Source: Solirubrobacter ginsenosidimutans
Lineage (GTDB): Bacteria > Actinomycetota > Thermoleophilia > Solirubrobacterales > Solirubrobacteraceae
Length of the DNA stretch: 64,000 bases
Assembly (NCBI RefSeq): GCF_027587205.1
Contig: NZ_JAPDOD010000026.1
Span: forward strand, 1 to 64,000
Reading direction: 5' to 3'
A program made the translations under genes and the position numbers. Numbering within the stretch: position 1 is the stretch's first letter; every line of letters begins with the position of its first letter. This document shows, piece after piece, positions 56,306 through 63,130 of this stretch. The notes under the pieces were generated by a model. It saw only the letters and a list, made by a program, of their open reading frames with translations, did no database searches and was not told the DNA's origin.

Positions 56306-56476
56306 CGCGTCCTTGAACGCCGCTCGCTGTGCGAACCGCCCGGAATGGAAGGCCGCGAAGGTCGCCGCGGCGTCCGCGCTCATCCCGGTGATGTAGGCGA
56401 TCTGGCGGCCGGCGTCGCCATTGGCGGAGCTGGTTACGTCGGTTTCCGCCCGCTCTTCTGTCTTTTCCTGGGCCAT
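56303..56476 (-). CDS. Small protein A of a two-member family (57 aa)
   Basis: A 57-residue soluble protein, ATG at 56476, with a polar N-terminal arm (MAQEKTEERAETD) and the core GRQIAYITGMSADAAATF, then AAFHSGRFAQRAAF. The core is shared with the gene at 57701-57862 (G-R-x-A-x-[I/L]-TGMSADAA-x-TF-x-x-FH-[S/T]-G). Codon use is normal. AAGGAGG lies 14 bases upstream. It is divergent from the B12-binding gene. Not recognised as any known family. Confidence 0.75.
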   Translation of the reverse strand: MAQEKTEERAETDVTSSANGDAGRQIAYITGMSADAAATFAAFHSGRFAQRAAFKDA

Positions 56477-56550
56477 AGTCACACGCTACGCCTCCTTCCG
56501 GCGTACTACTACGCGCCGTACGTCCAGGGTTCTTGGCATCCTCAGCGTCG

Positions 56551-57210
56551 GTGAGCCTGGACGAGCACCGCGACGCATTCCTGGAGGGCCTGCTGGCGCG
56601 TGACTCCGCGCGGGCGCGGCTCGCGGTCCAGGCGGCGCTGGACGCCGGCGTTCCGATCCCGGACGTCTACCTCGAGCTGCTGCAGCCGGCGCTGCGCGAG
56701 GTCGGGCACCGCTGGGCGATGGGCACGCTCAACGTCGCGGAGGAGCATTACGCGACCGCCGTCGCCCGCTCGATCCTCGACGGGCTGTCGCGGCGCGTGC
56801 CGCGCGCGCCGAAGGACGGGCGCCTCGCGGTCGTTTCGGGGACGCCCGACGAGTTGCACGAGCTCGGGACGCGGATGGTCGCCGACTTCCTCGAGGCCGA
56901 CGGCTGGGAGGTCCTGCTGCTCGGCCCCGGCGCACCCGCCCACGACGTCGCGGAGCTCGTGGAGTCCGAGCAACCCGAGGTCGTCGCGCTCTCGACCGCG
57001 ACGGCGAGCGTCCTGCATGGTGTGGTCGAGCTCTTCGGCGCGGTCGCGGCGCTGAACCCGCGCCCGTGCATCGTCGCCGGCGGGCAGTTCTGGACGGCCG
57101 AGACGAGCGCGGCCGCGCTCGAGTTCGGCGCCGACCTGGTCATCCACGACCCACGGGACCTCGTCGCGACGCTGCAGGAGCGCATTCCCCCGCCGGGACT
57201 TGCCGAATGA
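56551..57210 (+). CDS. Stand-alone B12-binding, CarH/LitR-like photosensor protein
   Basis: A 219-residue protein with the helical cap (residues 1-80) and Rossmann B12-binding domain (90-215) of cobalamin photoreceptors. The light-sensing motif Trp-x9-Glu-His is intact (Trp55, Glu65, His66 in WAMGTLNVAEEHYAT), and the lower-ligand motif Glu-x-His-x-x-Gly is at 101-106 (DELHELG). There is no HTH domain, unlike CarH/LitR, so it would act through a partner or as a sensor. GTG start at 56551; an in-frame TTG at 56533 is possible. Overlaps the GNAT gene as ATGA. Confidence 0.88.
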   Translation: MSLDEHRDAFLEGLLARDSARARLAVQAALDAGVPIPDVYLELLQPALREVGHRWAMGTLNVAEEHYATAVARSILDGLSRRVPRAPKDGRLAVVSGTPDELHELGTRMVADFLEADGWEVLLLGPGAPAHDVAELVESEQPEVVALSTATASVLHGVVELFGAVAALNPRPCIVAGGQFWTAETSAAALEFGADLVIHDPRDLVATLQERIPPPGLAE

Positions 57211-57704
57211 GGATTCGCGAGGGCACACCGAACGATGCGCCGGCGGTGCTGGCGCTGTTCGACGAGGCGGTGCGCTGGCTCGTGGCCCGGGGGCAGACCG
57301 GGCAGTGGGGCACGGAGCCGTTCTCGGCTGTACAGGCGCGGGTGGCGCGGGCCGCCGAGTGGGCCGCGGGCGGCGGGTTGCGGCTCGCCTGCGAGGACGA
57401 GCAGGTGGTCGGGGCGATCGTGATCGGCGCCCGGCCGGATCACGTCTCCCCCGCGGACCGCGCCGAGCGCTACGTCGAGGCGCTGGTCACCTCACGCGCC
57501 CACGCGGGGCGCGACATCGGCGGCGAGTTGCTGCACCGCGCGATCAAAGAGACACGGACCGCCGGGATCCCGCTGTTGCGGGTCGATTGTTGGGCGGGTG
57601 CGCCGTCTCTGGTCGCGTGGTACGAGCGTCAGGGCTTCCATCGCAGCGGGACCTTCACCGTGCGCGGGTGGCACGGCCAGGTCCTCTCGATGGACCTTCC
57701 CTAG
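57207..57704 (+). CDS. GNAT-family N-acetyltransferase
   Basis: A 165-residue acetyltransferase fold: MRIREGTPNDAPAVLALFDEA, acetyl-CoA binding loop ALVTSRAHAGRDIGGELLHRA, and the C-terminal VDCWAGAPSLVAWYERQGFHRSG (core LVAWYERQGFHRSG). The substrate is unknown. The start overlaps the B12-binding gene stop (ATGA), suggesting a shared function such as light- or B12-controlled acetylation. The stop shares CTAG with the convergent small gene. Confidence 0.9.
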   Translation: MRIREGTPNDAPAVLALFDEAVRWLVARGQTGQWGTEPFSAVQARVARAAEWAAGGGLRLACEDEQVVGAIVIGARPDHVSPADRAERYVEALVTSRAHAGRDIGGELLHRAIKETRTAGIPLLRVDCWAGAPSLVAWYERQGFHRSGTFTVRGWHGQVLSMDLP

Positions 57705-57862
57705 CCTTCCTGCTGGTCGCGAATGTGCAGCCAGCGCAGGCCGGTATGGAAGTCCAGGAACGTCTTGGCCGCGTCGGCACTCATGCCGGTGAGGCCGGCG
57801 ACGCGGCCTTCCTCATGGGTGTCGAGCGGGTCCGGGCCGTCTGTGCGAATGGGGTTGTCCAT
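57701..57862 (-). CDS. Small protein B of the two-member family (53 aa)
   Basis: ATG at 57862 with a strong AGGAGGTACCA ribosome-binding site. MDNPIRTDGPDPLDTHEE is a polar arm; the core GRVAGLTGMSADAAKTFLDFH, shortened here to TGMSADAAKTFLDFH, matches the 57-residue gene at 56303-56476. It ends WLHIRDQQEG. It converges on the GNAT gene, sharing CTAG stops, and is divergent from the zinc-ribbon gene at 57959. Function unknown. Confidence 0.82.
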   Translation of the reverse strand: MDNPIRTDGPDPLDTHEEGRVAGLTGMSADAAKTFLDFHTGLRWLHIRDQQEG

Positions 57863-57958
57863 TGGTACCTCCTGAGCACGGTTATCGACCGCGTGATACA
57901 GGGGGCACAACCCGCTCTTCTGTCCGAGGCGGCGCGTAGGTTCGCGTTCGTGGCCGCG

Positions 57959-58282
57959 ATGACCATGTGCCCGCGCTGCGGGTCGACCTTCCTGCAACCA
58001 CTGCGCTGCGAGGCCAAGGGGTCCGACGTGGTCGTCGTCGAGTTGCGCTGCCCGGATTGCATGACCTGGCTGAAGGCGCCGCACACGCGCGCCGACATGC
58101 GGGAGCTCGATCGCCGGCAGGCCGAGTTCCGCGCGGAGATCGTCAGTCAGTACGAGCGGCTCGTGGCCGAGAGCATGGAGGCGCTGGCCGACTGCTGGGA
58201 ACGGGCGCTCGCGCTGGACCTGGTCAGCGCCGACGACTTCGTCGTCACGCCGGCACGCGACGACCGATCAGGCCCCAGATAA
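57959..58282 (+). CDS. Small zinc-ribbon protein (107 aa)
   Basis: Two Cys pairs make a treble-clef-like ribbon: MTMCPRCGSTFLQPLRCEAKG and ELRCPDCMTWLKAPH (Cys-x2-Cys and Cys-x2-Cys). A long charged helix follows (RELDRRQAEFRAEIVSQYER) and an acidic C-terminal region. Probably a nucleic-acid or protein adaptor. It overlaps the convergent membrane gene by 38 bases. ATG at 57959; ATG at 57965 also fits. Family not recognised. Confidence 0.75.
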   Translation: MTMCPRCGSTFLQPLRCEAKGSDVVVVELRCPDCMTWLKAPHTRADMRELDRRQAEFRAEIVSQYERLVAESMEALADCWERALALDLVSADDFVVTPARDDRSGPR

Positions 58283-58817
58283 GCAACAGCAGCCCGCCGA
58301 CGGCCCCGAAGGCGCCGGCGATGATCTCGATGATGCTGCGGAAGATCCCGGTGCCGCCAGGGGTCACGACGTAGGCGTCGGTGCTCGGGCCGGCGCAGTT
58401 GACGGAGATCTCTCCCCCGGGCGCGGTGAAGCGGCCGACGGTCGAAGCGCTGCCGAGCGTGACGCTCGAGCCCTGAAACGCCCCGCGGAACTGCGCGCCG
58501 CTGGAGGTCTCGCACGCCGTGCGGGCGATGATCTGCTCCTGGCGGTCGGTGTTCGAGAACACGCCGCCGCTGAAGATCACGTAGACGGTGTAGCGCTGAC
58601 CCGCCTCGGCGCGGAAGCTCGTCGGCTGGCCGAGCGGCGCGCGGGCGACGGCGTTGTCCTCGATCGCGCTGCGGGCGGTGACCGCGCCGGTGATGCCGAT
58701 CACGACCGCGACGCCGCCGGCGATCAGCAGCGCGAGGCCGACGATGATCCGCAGCGGCCCGCGCTTGCGGCGGGTCGGTCCGGCGCGCCAGCCGACCGGT
58801 GTGACGTCGCCGATCAC
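58245..58817 (-). CDS. Small membrane protein, unknown (190 aa)
   Basis: Two membrane helices, near the N-terminus (PLRIIVGLALLIAGGVAVVI) and at the end (IIEIIAGAFGAVGGLLLLIWG), flank an extracytoplasmic beta domain of about 105 residues containing two cysteines. GTG start at 58817 overlaps the upstream gene stop as GTGA. It is the last gene of the SAM-riboswitch operon if that transcript continues past metF. No family recognised. Confidence 0.75.
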   Translation of the reverse strand: MIGDVTPVGWRAGPTRRKRGPLRIIVGLALLIAGGVAVVIGITGAVTARSAIEDNAVARAPLGQPTSFRAEAGQRYTVYVIFSGGVFSNTDRQEQIIARTACETSSGAQFRGAFQGSSVTLGSASTVGRFTAPGGEISVNCAGPSTDAYVVTPGGTGIFRSIIEIIAGAFGAVGGLLLLIWGLIGRRVPA

Positions 58818-60349
58818 GACAGCGGAGGCCAGCAGTAGCGGTACCGCGGGATGTCCTCCTCGGCGCCTTCGAACCAGTTGTCCCAGTGCAGGCGATCGAT
58901 CAGCTCGGCGGCGCGCGCGACCTTGCCGAGCATCCCGCCGAGCTCGTCGGACTCGATCCGCCGCCGCGCGCCGGTCCCGCGTTCGAGCCGCGACTGGAGC
59001 TGCTCGTGCTGGTAGGCGGCCCAGCGTGCGCGGCCCTGCTCGTACTCCGGGCGGTCGCGATAGACGAAGACCAGCTGTCGGCAGCCGTGGGCGCGCATCC
59101 GGTCCTTGCCGTCCACGCACGGCTGCTTGGGGCCGGTGTTGGAGTGCGCGCCGCTGAGCCCGTGCACGCCGTCGACGGTCGCCTGGGCGCTGTAGCAGTC
59201 CTGCGGGTGCAGGCCGACGATCTCCAGGTAGGCCCGCAGCAGCTCCTGCGGCGTGCTCGGCAGGTACGGGAACGGCGACGGCGTCTCGGGCGGATGCAGC
59301 GTGCGGGTGTGCACGGCGCGGGCGATCGCGGCCCAGTTGAGCACTTCGACGCGGACGTCGGCGGGTGGGTGCAGGTACAGCGGGGCGGCCGCGCGCATGC
59401 GCGCGAAGTCGTCGCGGCCGGTCGGCGGATGCAGGGCGACCACGCCCCGCACGAGCGTGCACACGGGGTTGATGTGGTCGTCGCCGCTCTGGATCGACCG
59501 GAACTCCGAGATCCGCGCCAGGCCGGCGCACTGCTCCGGGCCGATCCCGGCCCCCACGCAGTACGCGAGGGCGAGCTCCTCGTCGAGCACCGACGGCTCG
59601 CCGACCCGCTTGGCCACCCAGTGGTCGTCGGCGGCGAACGCCGTGGCGACGATCGGCGGCGTCGTGCCGTCGGGATCGGAGTGCACGATGTCCCACTCGA
59701 CCGGCCGGCCCTTCTCGGAGTGCGGCGTGAGCGCCTGGCTGATCCGGTCGGGGACGCGGTAGACGCCGAACATGCGGTCGGGCGAGAGCCCGCTGCCGTT
59801 CACGTAGGCGAGCACCTCGTCGAGCTGGGTCTTGCCGCGGGTCATCAGCCGGCTGATGTGGACCGGCACGCGCTCCGGGGCGTTGTAGGGCGCGCGGGCC
59901 TCGTCGCGCACCGCGCGCTCGTGCGCGGCGACGTGCGCTCGCTGCAGCGGGTCCTCGATCTCCCGCACGGACGAGCGCCCGAGCACGTCGCGGGCCGACT
60001 GCTTGGCCTGACGGCCGAGCTCGACGCGAGCGAACCGGAACGAGGCGCCGTTGCTCTGCGCCGCCAGCTGCTCGGGCGTCTGCAGCTCGGGTCCGTACAC
60101 GGCGACCCCGGCGGGTCCGTAGAGCGCGCGCCGCTCCTCCTCGCGCGCCCTATTGCCCTCGTAGGCGAGCCGCGCGCCCGCCTCGGCGTGCTCGACCTGC
60201 GCCTGGTACGCCGCCCGGTGCTCCGGCGTCGCGTGTGCGAGCGCGGCGTCGATCTCGGCCTGGCTCGGCGGGTTGCGCGCCGCGCTGAGGCCTCTCGCCA
60301 GGTTGGCCGGCTTGAGTGCCTCCGCGGCGAGCTTGAGCGTCCGCTTCAT
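58814..60349 (-). CDS. Unknown 511-residue protein downstream of metF
   Basis: ATG at 60349, 35 bases after the metF stop. The N-terminal region is helical and charged (AEALKPANLARGL, then RAREEERRALYG). The middle and C-terminal parts contain a His/Asp/Cys-rich region (VHSDPDGTTPPIV, DDHINPVCTLVRG and LHPQDCYSAQATVDGVHGL) that could form an active site. No known domain recognised. It overlaps the 190-residue membrane gene and may be co-expressed with it, possibly from the SAM-controlled transcript. Confidence 0.8.
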   Translation of the reverse strand: MKRTLKLAAEALKPANLARGLSAARNPPSQAEIDAALAHATPEHRAAYQAQVEHAEAGARLAYEGNRAREEERRALYGPAGVAVYGPELQTPEQLAAQSNGASFRFARVELGRQAKQSARDVLGRSSVREIEDPLQRAHVAAHERAVRDEARAPYNAPERVPVHISRLMTRGKTQLDEVLAYVNGSGLSPDRMFGVYRVPDRISQALTPHSEKGRPVEWDIVHSDPDGTTPPIVATAFAADDHWVAKRVGEPSVLDEELALAYCVGAGIGPEQCAGLARISEFRSIQSGDDHINPVCTLVRGVVALHPPTGRDDFARMRAAAPLYLHPPADVRVEVLNWAAIARAVHTRTLHPPETPSPFPYLPSTPQELLRAYLEIVGLHPQDCYSAQATVDGVHGLSGAHSNTGPKQPCVDGKDRMRAHGCRQLVFVYRDRPEYEQGRARWAAYQHEQLQSRLERGTGARRRIESDELGGMLGKVARAAELIDRLHWDNWFEGAEEDIPRYRYCWPPLS

Positions 60350-60384
60350 GAGAATGCGGAAAGTACCGGAACCCTTTCGGCGGG

Positions 60385-61266
60385 TTAGGCGATGACGGCG
60401 GCCGGGAGCGAGCCGTGGGCGCGCAGGGCGGAGACGATCGCCCGGGTGGCCGGGGAGCGGTTGAGCGTGTAGAGGTGCACGCCGGGGGCGCCGTCGGCCA
60501 GCAGCTCCGCCGCCTGTGCCGTGGCGTAGGCGACGCCGAGCTCGGCGACGGCGCGCGGGTCGTCCTGGCGGCGCTCGAGCTCGCGGCGCAGGGCGGTGGG
60601 GATGCGCGCGCCGCACAGCGCCGCCACATGCTCGATCTGCTTGATGCTGGTGACCGGGATGATGCCCGGCAGGACCGGGACGTCGAGGGCGGCGCGGTCG
60701 ATGAAGCGGCGATAGTCGTCGTTGTCGAAGAAGAGCTGGGTCACGAGGACCTTGACGCCCGCGTCGACCTTCGCGCGCAGGTGGGCGAGGTCGGCGGCCT
60801 GCCCGCGCGAGTCCCGATGCGTCTCGGGATAGGCCGCGCCGAGCACGCTGAAGCCCGCCTCGGCGGCGAGCGCGATCAGCTCCAGCGAGCTCTGGACGCC
60901 GCCCTCGGGCGCGGTCCAGGTCGACTGCCCGCGGGGCGGGTCGCCGCGCAGGGCGAGGACGTTGTTGGCGCCGCCGGCGCGCGCCTCGGCCAACAGCTCG
61001 ACGAGACCCTCGCGCGTGAAGCCGGTCGCGGTGACGTGGGGGACGGCCTCCAGGCCGCGCTCGCGGGCGAGCCGGCGGACCACCGCGAGCGTCAGGTCAC
61101 GGGTCGTGCCGCCCGCCCCGCAGGTCACGGAGACGAACGCGGGCTCCAGCGCCGCGAGCTCCTCGATCGCGCTCCAGAAGGCCAGCTCGGCCTCGACGGT
61201 CCGGGGCGGCAAGAACTCGAACGAGACGATCGGCTCGCCGCCGCGTAGGCGCTCGTCGAGCCTCAT
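60385..61266 (-). CDS. metF: 5,10-Methylenetetrahydrofolate reductase
   Basis: A 293-residue FAD enzyme that makes 5-methyl-THF, the methyl donor for methionine synthesis. Opening PIVSFEFLPPRTVEAEL, then PAFVSVTCGAGGTTRD, NVLALRGDPPRG and the TQLFFDNDDYRRFID active-site segment. ATG at 61266. Lies downstream of the sulfur-carrier gene by 67 bases in the SAM-riboswitch operon, so its presence supports a methionine function for the unit. Confidence 0.96.
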   Translation of the reverse strand: MRLDERLRGGEPIVSFEFLPPRTVEAELAFWSAIEELAALEPAFVSVTCGAGGTTRDLTLAVVRRLARERGLEAVPHVTATGFTREGLVELLAEARAGGANNVLALRGDPPRGQSTWTAPEGGVQSSLELIALAAEAGFSVLGAAYPETHRDSRGQAADLAHLRAKVDAGVKVLVTQLFFDNDDYRRFIDRAALDVPVLPGIIPVTSIKQIEHVAALCGARIPTALRRELERRQDDPRAVAELGVAYATAQAAELLADGAPGVHLYTLNRSPATRAIVSALRAHGSLPAAVIA

Positions 61267-61333
61267 GCGAGCCACCGACGGTTCGTGGGTCCCTGGGCCA
61301 CGCGCGTGGGCCCTCGTCCGCGGGTTGCCAGGG

Positions 61334-61612
61334 TCATGCTCCGCCCGCCACCGCCGGGAGGATCGTGACCTCGTCGCCGTCGGCCACCGGCGTCTCGAGG
61401 CCGTCGAGGAACCGGATGTCCTCGCCCTTGAGATAGACGTTGACGAAGCGGCGCAGGGCACCGTCACCGTCGGCGATCCGCTCGCGCAGCTCGCCGTGCT
61501 GCTCGTAGAGGTTGTTCAGCGCCTCGCCGACCGTGCCGCCGTCAACCGAAGCCGCCGTGGCGCCGCCGGCCGCGTCGCGCAGCTGCGTGGGGAGCTTGAC
61601 CGTGACCGGCAT
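61334..61612 (-). CDS. Ubiquitin-like sulfur-carrier protein ending Gly-Gly-Ala (HcyS/CysO-like)
   Basis: A 92-residue beta-grasp protein of the MoaD/ThiS/CysO type: VTVKLPTQLRDAAGG, RRFVNVYLKGEDIRFLDG and the C-terminal VTILPAVAGGA. The tail is Gly-Gly plus Ala, so a protease must remove the Ala before adenylation and thiocarboxylate formation. HcyS-Ala of the Wolinella methionine pathway has the same tail. The ATG overlaps the thrC-like stop at 61612, so the two are translationally coupled. Confidence 0.93.
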   Translation of the reverse strand: MPVTVKLPTQLRDAAGGATAASVDGGTVGEALNNLYEQHGELRERIADGDGALRRFVNVYLKGEDIRFLDGLETPVADGDEVTILPAVAGGA

Positions 61613-62841
61613 CAGACGGCCACCGGGGCGAAGTGGGAGTCGAAGGCATCGATCGAGGCCGGGATCTCGGTGACCTCGAACGTGCCGCGGACCACGTCGA
61701 TCGTCTTCAGGCCGTCGCCGGTGACCATCGCCACGACGCGCTCGTCGGGGCCGATGTCGCCGCGGGCCGCCAGCTTGGCCAGCGTCGCGATCGTCACGCC
61801 GCCGGCGCTCTCGGTGAAGATGCCGGTGGTCTCGGCCAGCAGCCGGACGCCCGCGCGGATCTCGTCGTCGGTGACGGCGTCGATCCCGCCGCCGGTCCGG
61901 CGGGCGAGCTCGATCGCGTACGGGCCGTCGGCGGGGTTGCCGATGGCCAGCGACTTGGCGATCGTGTCCGGCTTGACCGGGCGGACGACGTCGTGACCCT
62001 CGGCGAACGCCTTGGCGACCGGCGAGCAGCCCTCGGCCTGGGCGCCGTTCATCTTCGGCACCTCGCCGGAGACGAGGCCGGCGTCGATGAACTCCTGGAA
62101 GCCTCTCGCGATCTTGGTGAACTGCGAGCCGGAGGCGATCGGGCCGACGATCCGGTCCGGCAGCTCCCAGCCGAGCTGCTCGACGGTCTCGAACGCGAGC
62201 GTCTTGGAGCCCTCGGCGTAGTAGGGGCGCATGTTGATGTTCACGAACGCCCAGTTCGGCCGCTCACCCGAGACCTCGGTGCAGAGGCGGTTGACATCGT
62301 CGTAGTTGCCGCGGACGGCGACGATCTGGGCGCCGTACGCGCCCGTGGCCAGGATCTTCGGCTCCTCGAGGTCGAACGGGATCAACACGTAGGCGGGCAG
62401 ACCGGCGGCCGCGGCGTGCGCCGCGACGGCGTTCGCGAGGTTGCCGGTCGACGCACACGCGAGCGTGTCGAACCCGAGCTCGAGTGCACGGGCGAGCGCG
62501 ACGGAGACGACGCGGTCCTTGAAGGAGTGCGTCGGGTTCGCGGTCTCGTTCTTGATGTAGAGCTCGCCGAGCCCGAGCCGCTCGGCCAGGCGGTCGGCCT
62601 TGACCAGCGGGGTCCAGCCCGTCGGCAGCGCGCTGCGCGCCGGGCCCTGCAGGGGCAGGAAGTCCGCGTAGCGCCAGATGGTGTGCGGCCCGGCCTGGAT
62701 GCGGCGCTTGAGCGCCGCCGGGTCGCCTTCGGGCAGCGAGTAGCTCACCTCGAGCGGGCCGAAGCACCGCTCACAGACGAAGCGCGCCTCGAGGGGGTAG
62801 GCGGTCTGACATTCCTTGCACTTCAGGGCATCTGCCGGCAT
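61612..62841 (-). CDS. Threonine synthase-like PLP enzyme (candidate homocysteine synthase)
   Basis: A 409-residue fold-type II PLP enzyme. N-terminal zinc ribbon CKECQTAYPLEARFVCERC, PLP Lys in NPTHSFKDR, phosphate-binding CASTGNLANAV and the FTESAGGVTIA segment. It fits the threonine synthase family that uses O-phosphohomoserine. It is placed under a SAM riboswitch with a Gly-Gly-Ala sulfur carrier and metF, which argues it may instead attach thiocarboxylate sulfur to O-phosphohomoserine to make homocysteine. A second, true threonine synthase elsewhere in the genome would support this. ATG at 62841 follows GGAGGA by 10 bases. Confidence 0.9.
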   Translation of the reverse strand: MPADALKCKECQTAYPLEARFVCERCFGPLEVSYSLPEGDPAALKRRIQAGPHTIWRYADFLPLQGPARSALPTGWTPLVKADRLAERLGLGELYIKNETANPTHSFKDRVVSVALARALELGFDTLACASTGNLANAVAAHAAAAGLPAYVLIPFDLEEPKILATGAYGAQIVAVRGNYDDVNRLCTEVSGERPNWAFVNINMRPYYAEGSKTLAFETVEQLGWELPDRIVGPIASGSQFTKIARGFQEFIDAGLVSGEVPKMNGAQAEGCSPVAKAFAEGHDVVRPVKPDTIAKSLAIGNPADGPYAIELARRTGGGIDAVTDDEIRAGVRLLAETTGIFTESAGGVTIATLAKLAARGDIGPDERVVAMVTGDGLKTIDVVRGTFEVTEIPASIDAFDSHFAPVAV

Positions 62842-62852
62842 GGGATTTCGAT

Positions 62853-62878
62853 CCTCCGCCCGGGCTGTGCGGTGGAGG
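62853..62878 (-). promoter_or_regulatory. SAM riboswitch expression platform: hairpin sequestering the ribosome-binding site
   Basis: Leftward, CCTCC (62874-62878) pairs with the GGAGG ribosome-binding site (62853-62857) of the thrC-like gene, supported by inner CCG/CGG pairs. Upstream, the aptamer P1 3' strand segment GAGATGC (62917-62923) is also complementary to GCATCTC (62891-62897), giving an alternative pairing that a SAM-bound aptamer would prevent. This suggests translational control. Confidence 0.65.
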
Positions 62879-62915
62879 TTCGAGTTCGGCGAGATGCACC
62901 GGGAATGACCCCAAC

Positions 62916-63035
62916 CGCATCTCCCAGGCTTTTCTTGGTTGGAGCCTGATGGAATTGCCACCTTCTTCCCGGCGTGCGACCGGGAGCAGGTTGGCGGGGG
63001 TTCATAGGGCCAATCCCTCCCCCCCTCTGGATGCG
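62916..63035 (-). ncRNA. SAM riboswitch (S-box/SAM-I superfamily aptamer)
   Basis: A 120-base leftward leader element with the S-box core: GAGGG(G)A, GGCCCTATGAA, GCCAACC, then AAGGTGGCAATTCC and CAGG. P1 is CGCATC (63030-63035) with GATGCG (62916-62921), ending GGGAGATGCG like the S-box GGAGAU end. P3 is CCCGG/CCGGG, closed by CCTG/CAGG. The control region is the thrC-like gene's ribosome-binding site. SAM-I is the likely class; SAM-IV or SAM-I/IV is not excluded. Confidence 0.85.
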
Positions 63036-63065
63036 TCCAGCTATCTATCGGAAGCGTAGCGAACT

Positions 63066-63086
63066 TTCCCGAGAGGGAAGTACAAT
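63066..63086 (+). promoter_or_regulatory. -10-like box and dyad upstream of corA
   Basis: TACAAT at 63081-63086 on the + strand lies 7 bases before an ATG at 63094, a leaderless arrangement. A dyad TTCCC-GAGA-GGGAA (63066-63079) sits in the spacer region and could be an operator for corA or the divergent SAM-controlled unit. The -35 is not clear. Confidence 0.4.
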
Positions 63087-63130
63087 CCCCGCCATGTTGC
63101 CGCCCACCGACGATCCGCTCAGTCCCGGCT

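Noticed and set aside
61267..61333. A second riboswitch between the sulfur carrier gene and metF
   Set aside because: The 67-base gap is too short and lacks S-box or other known motifs.
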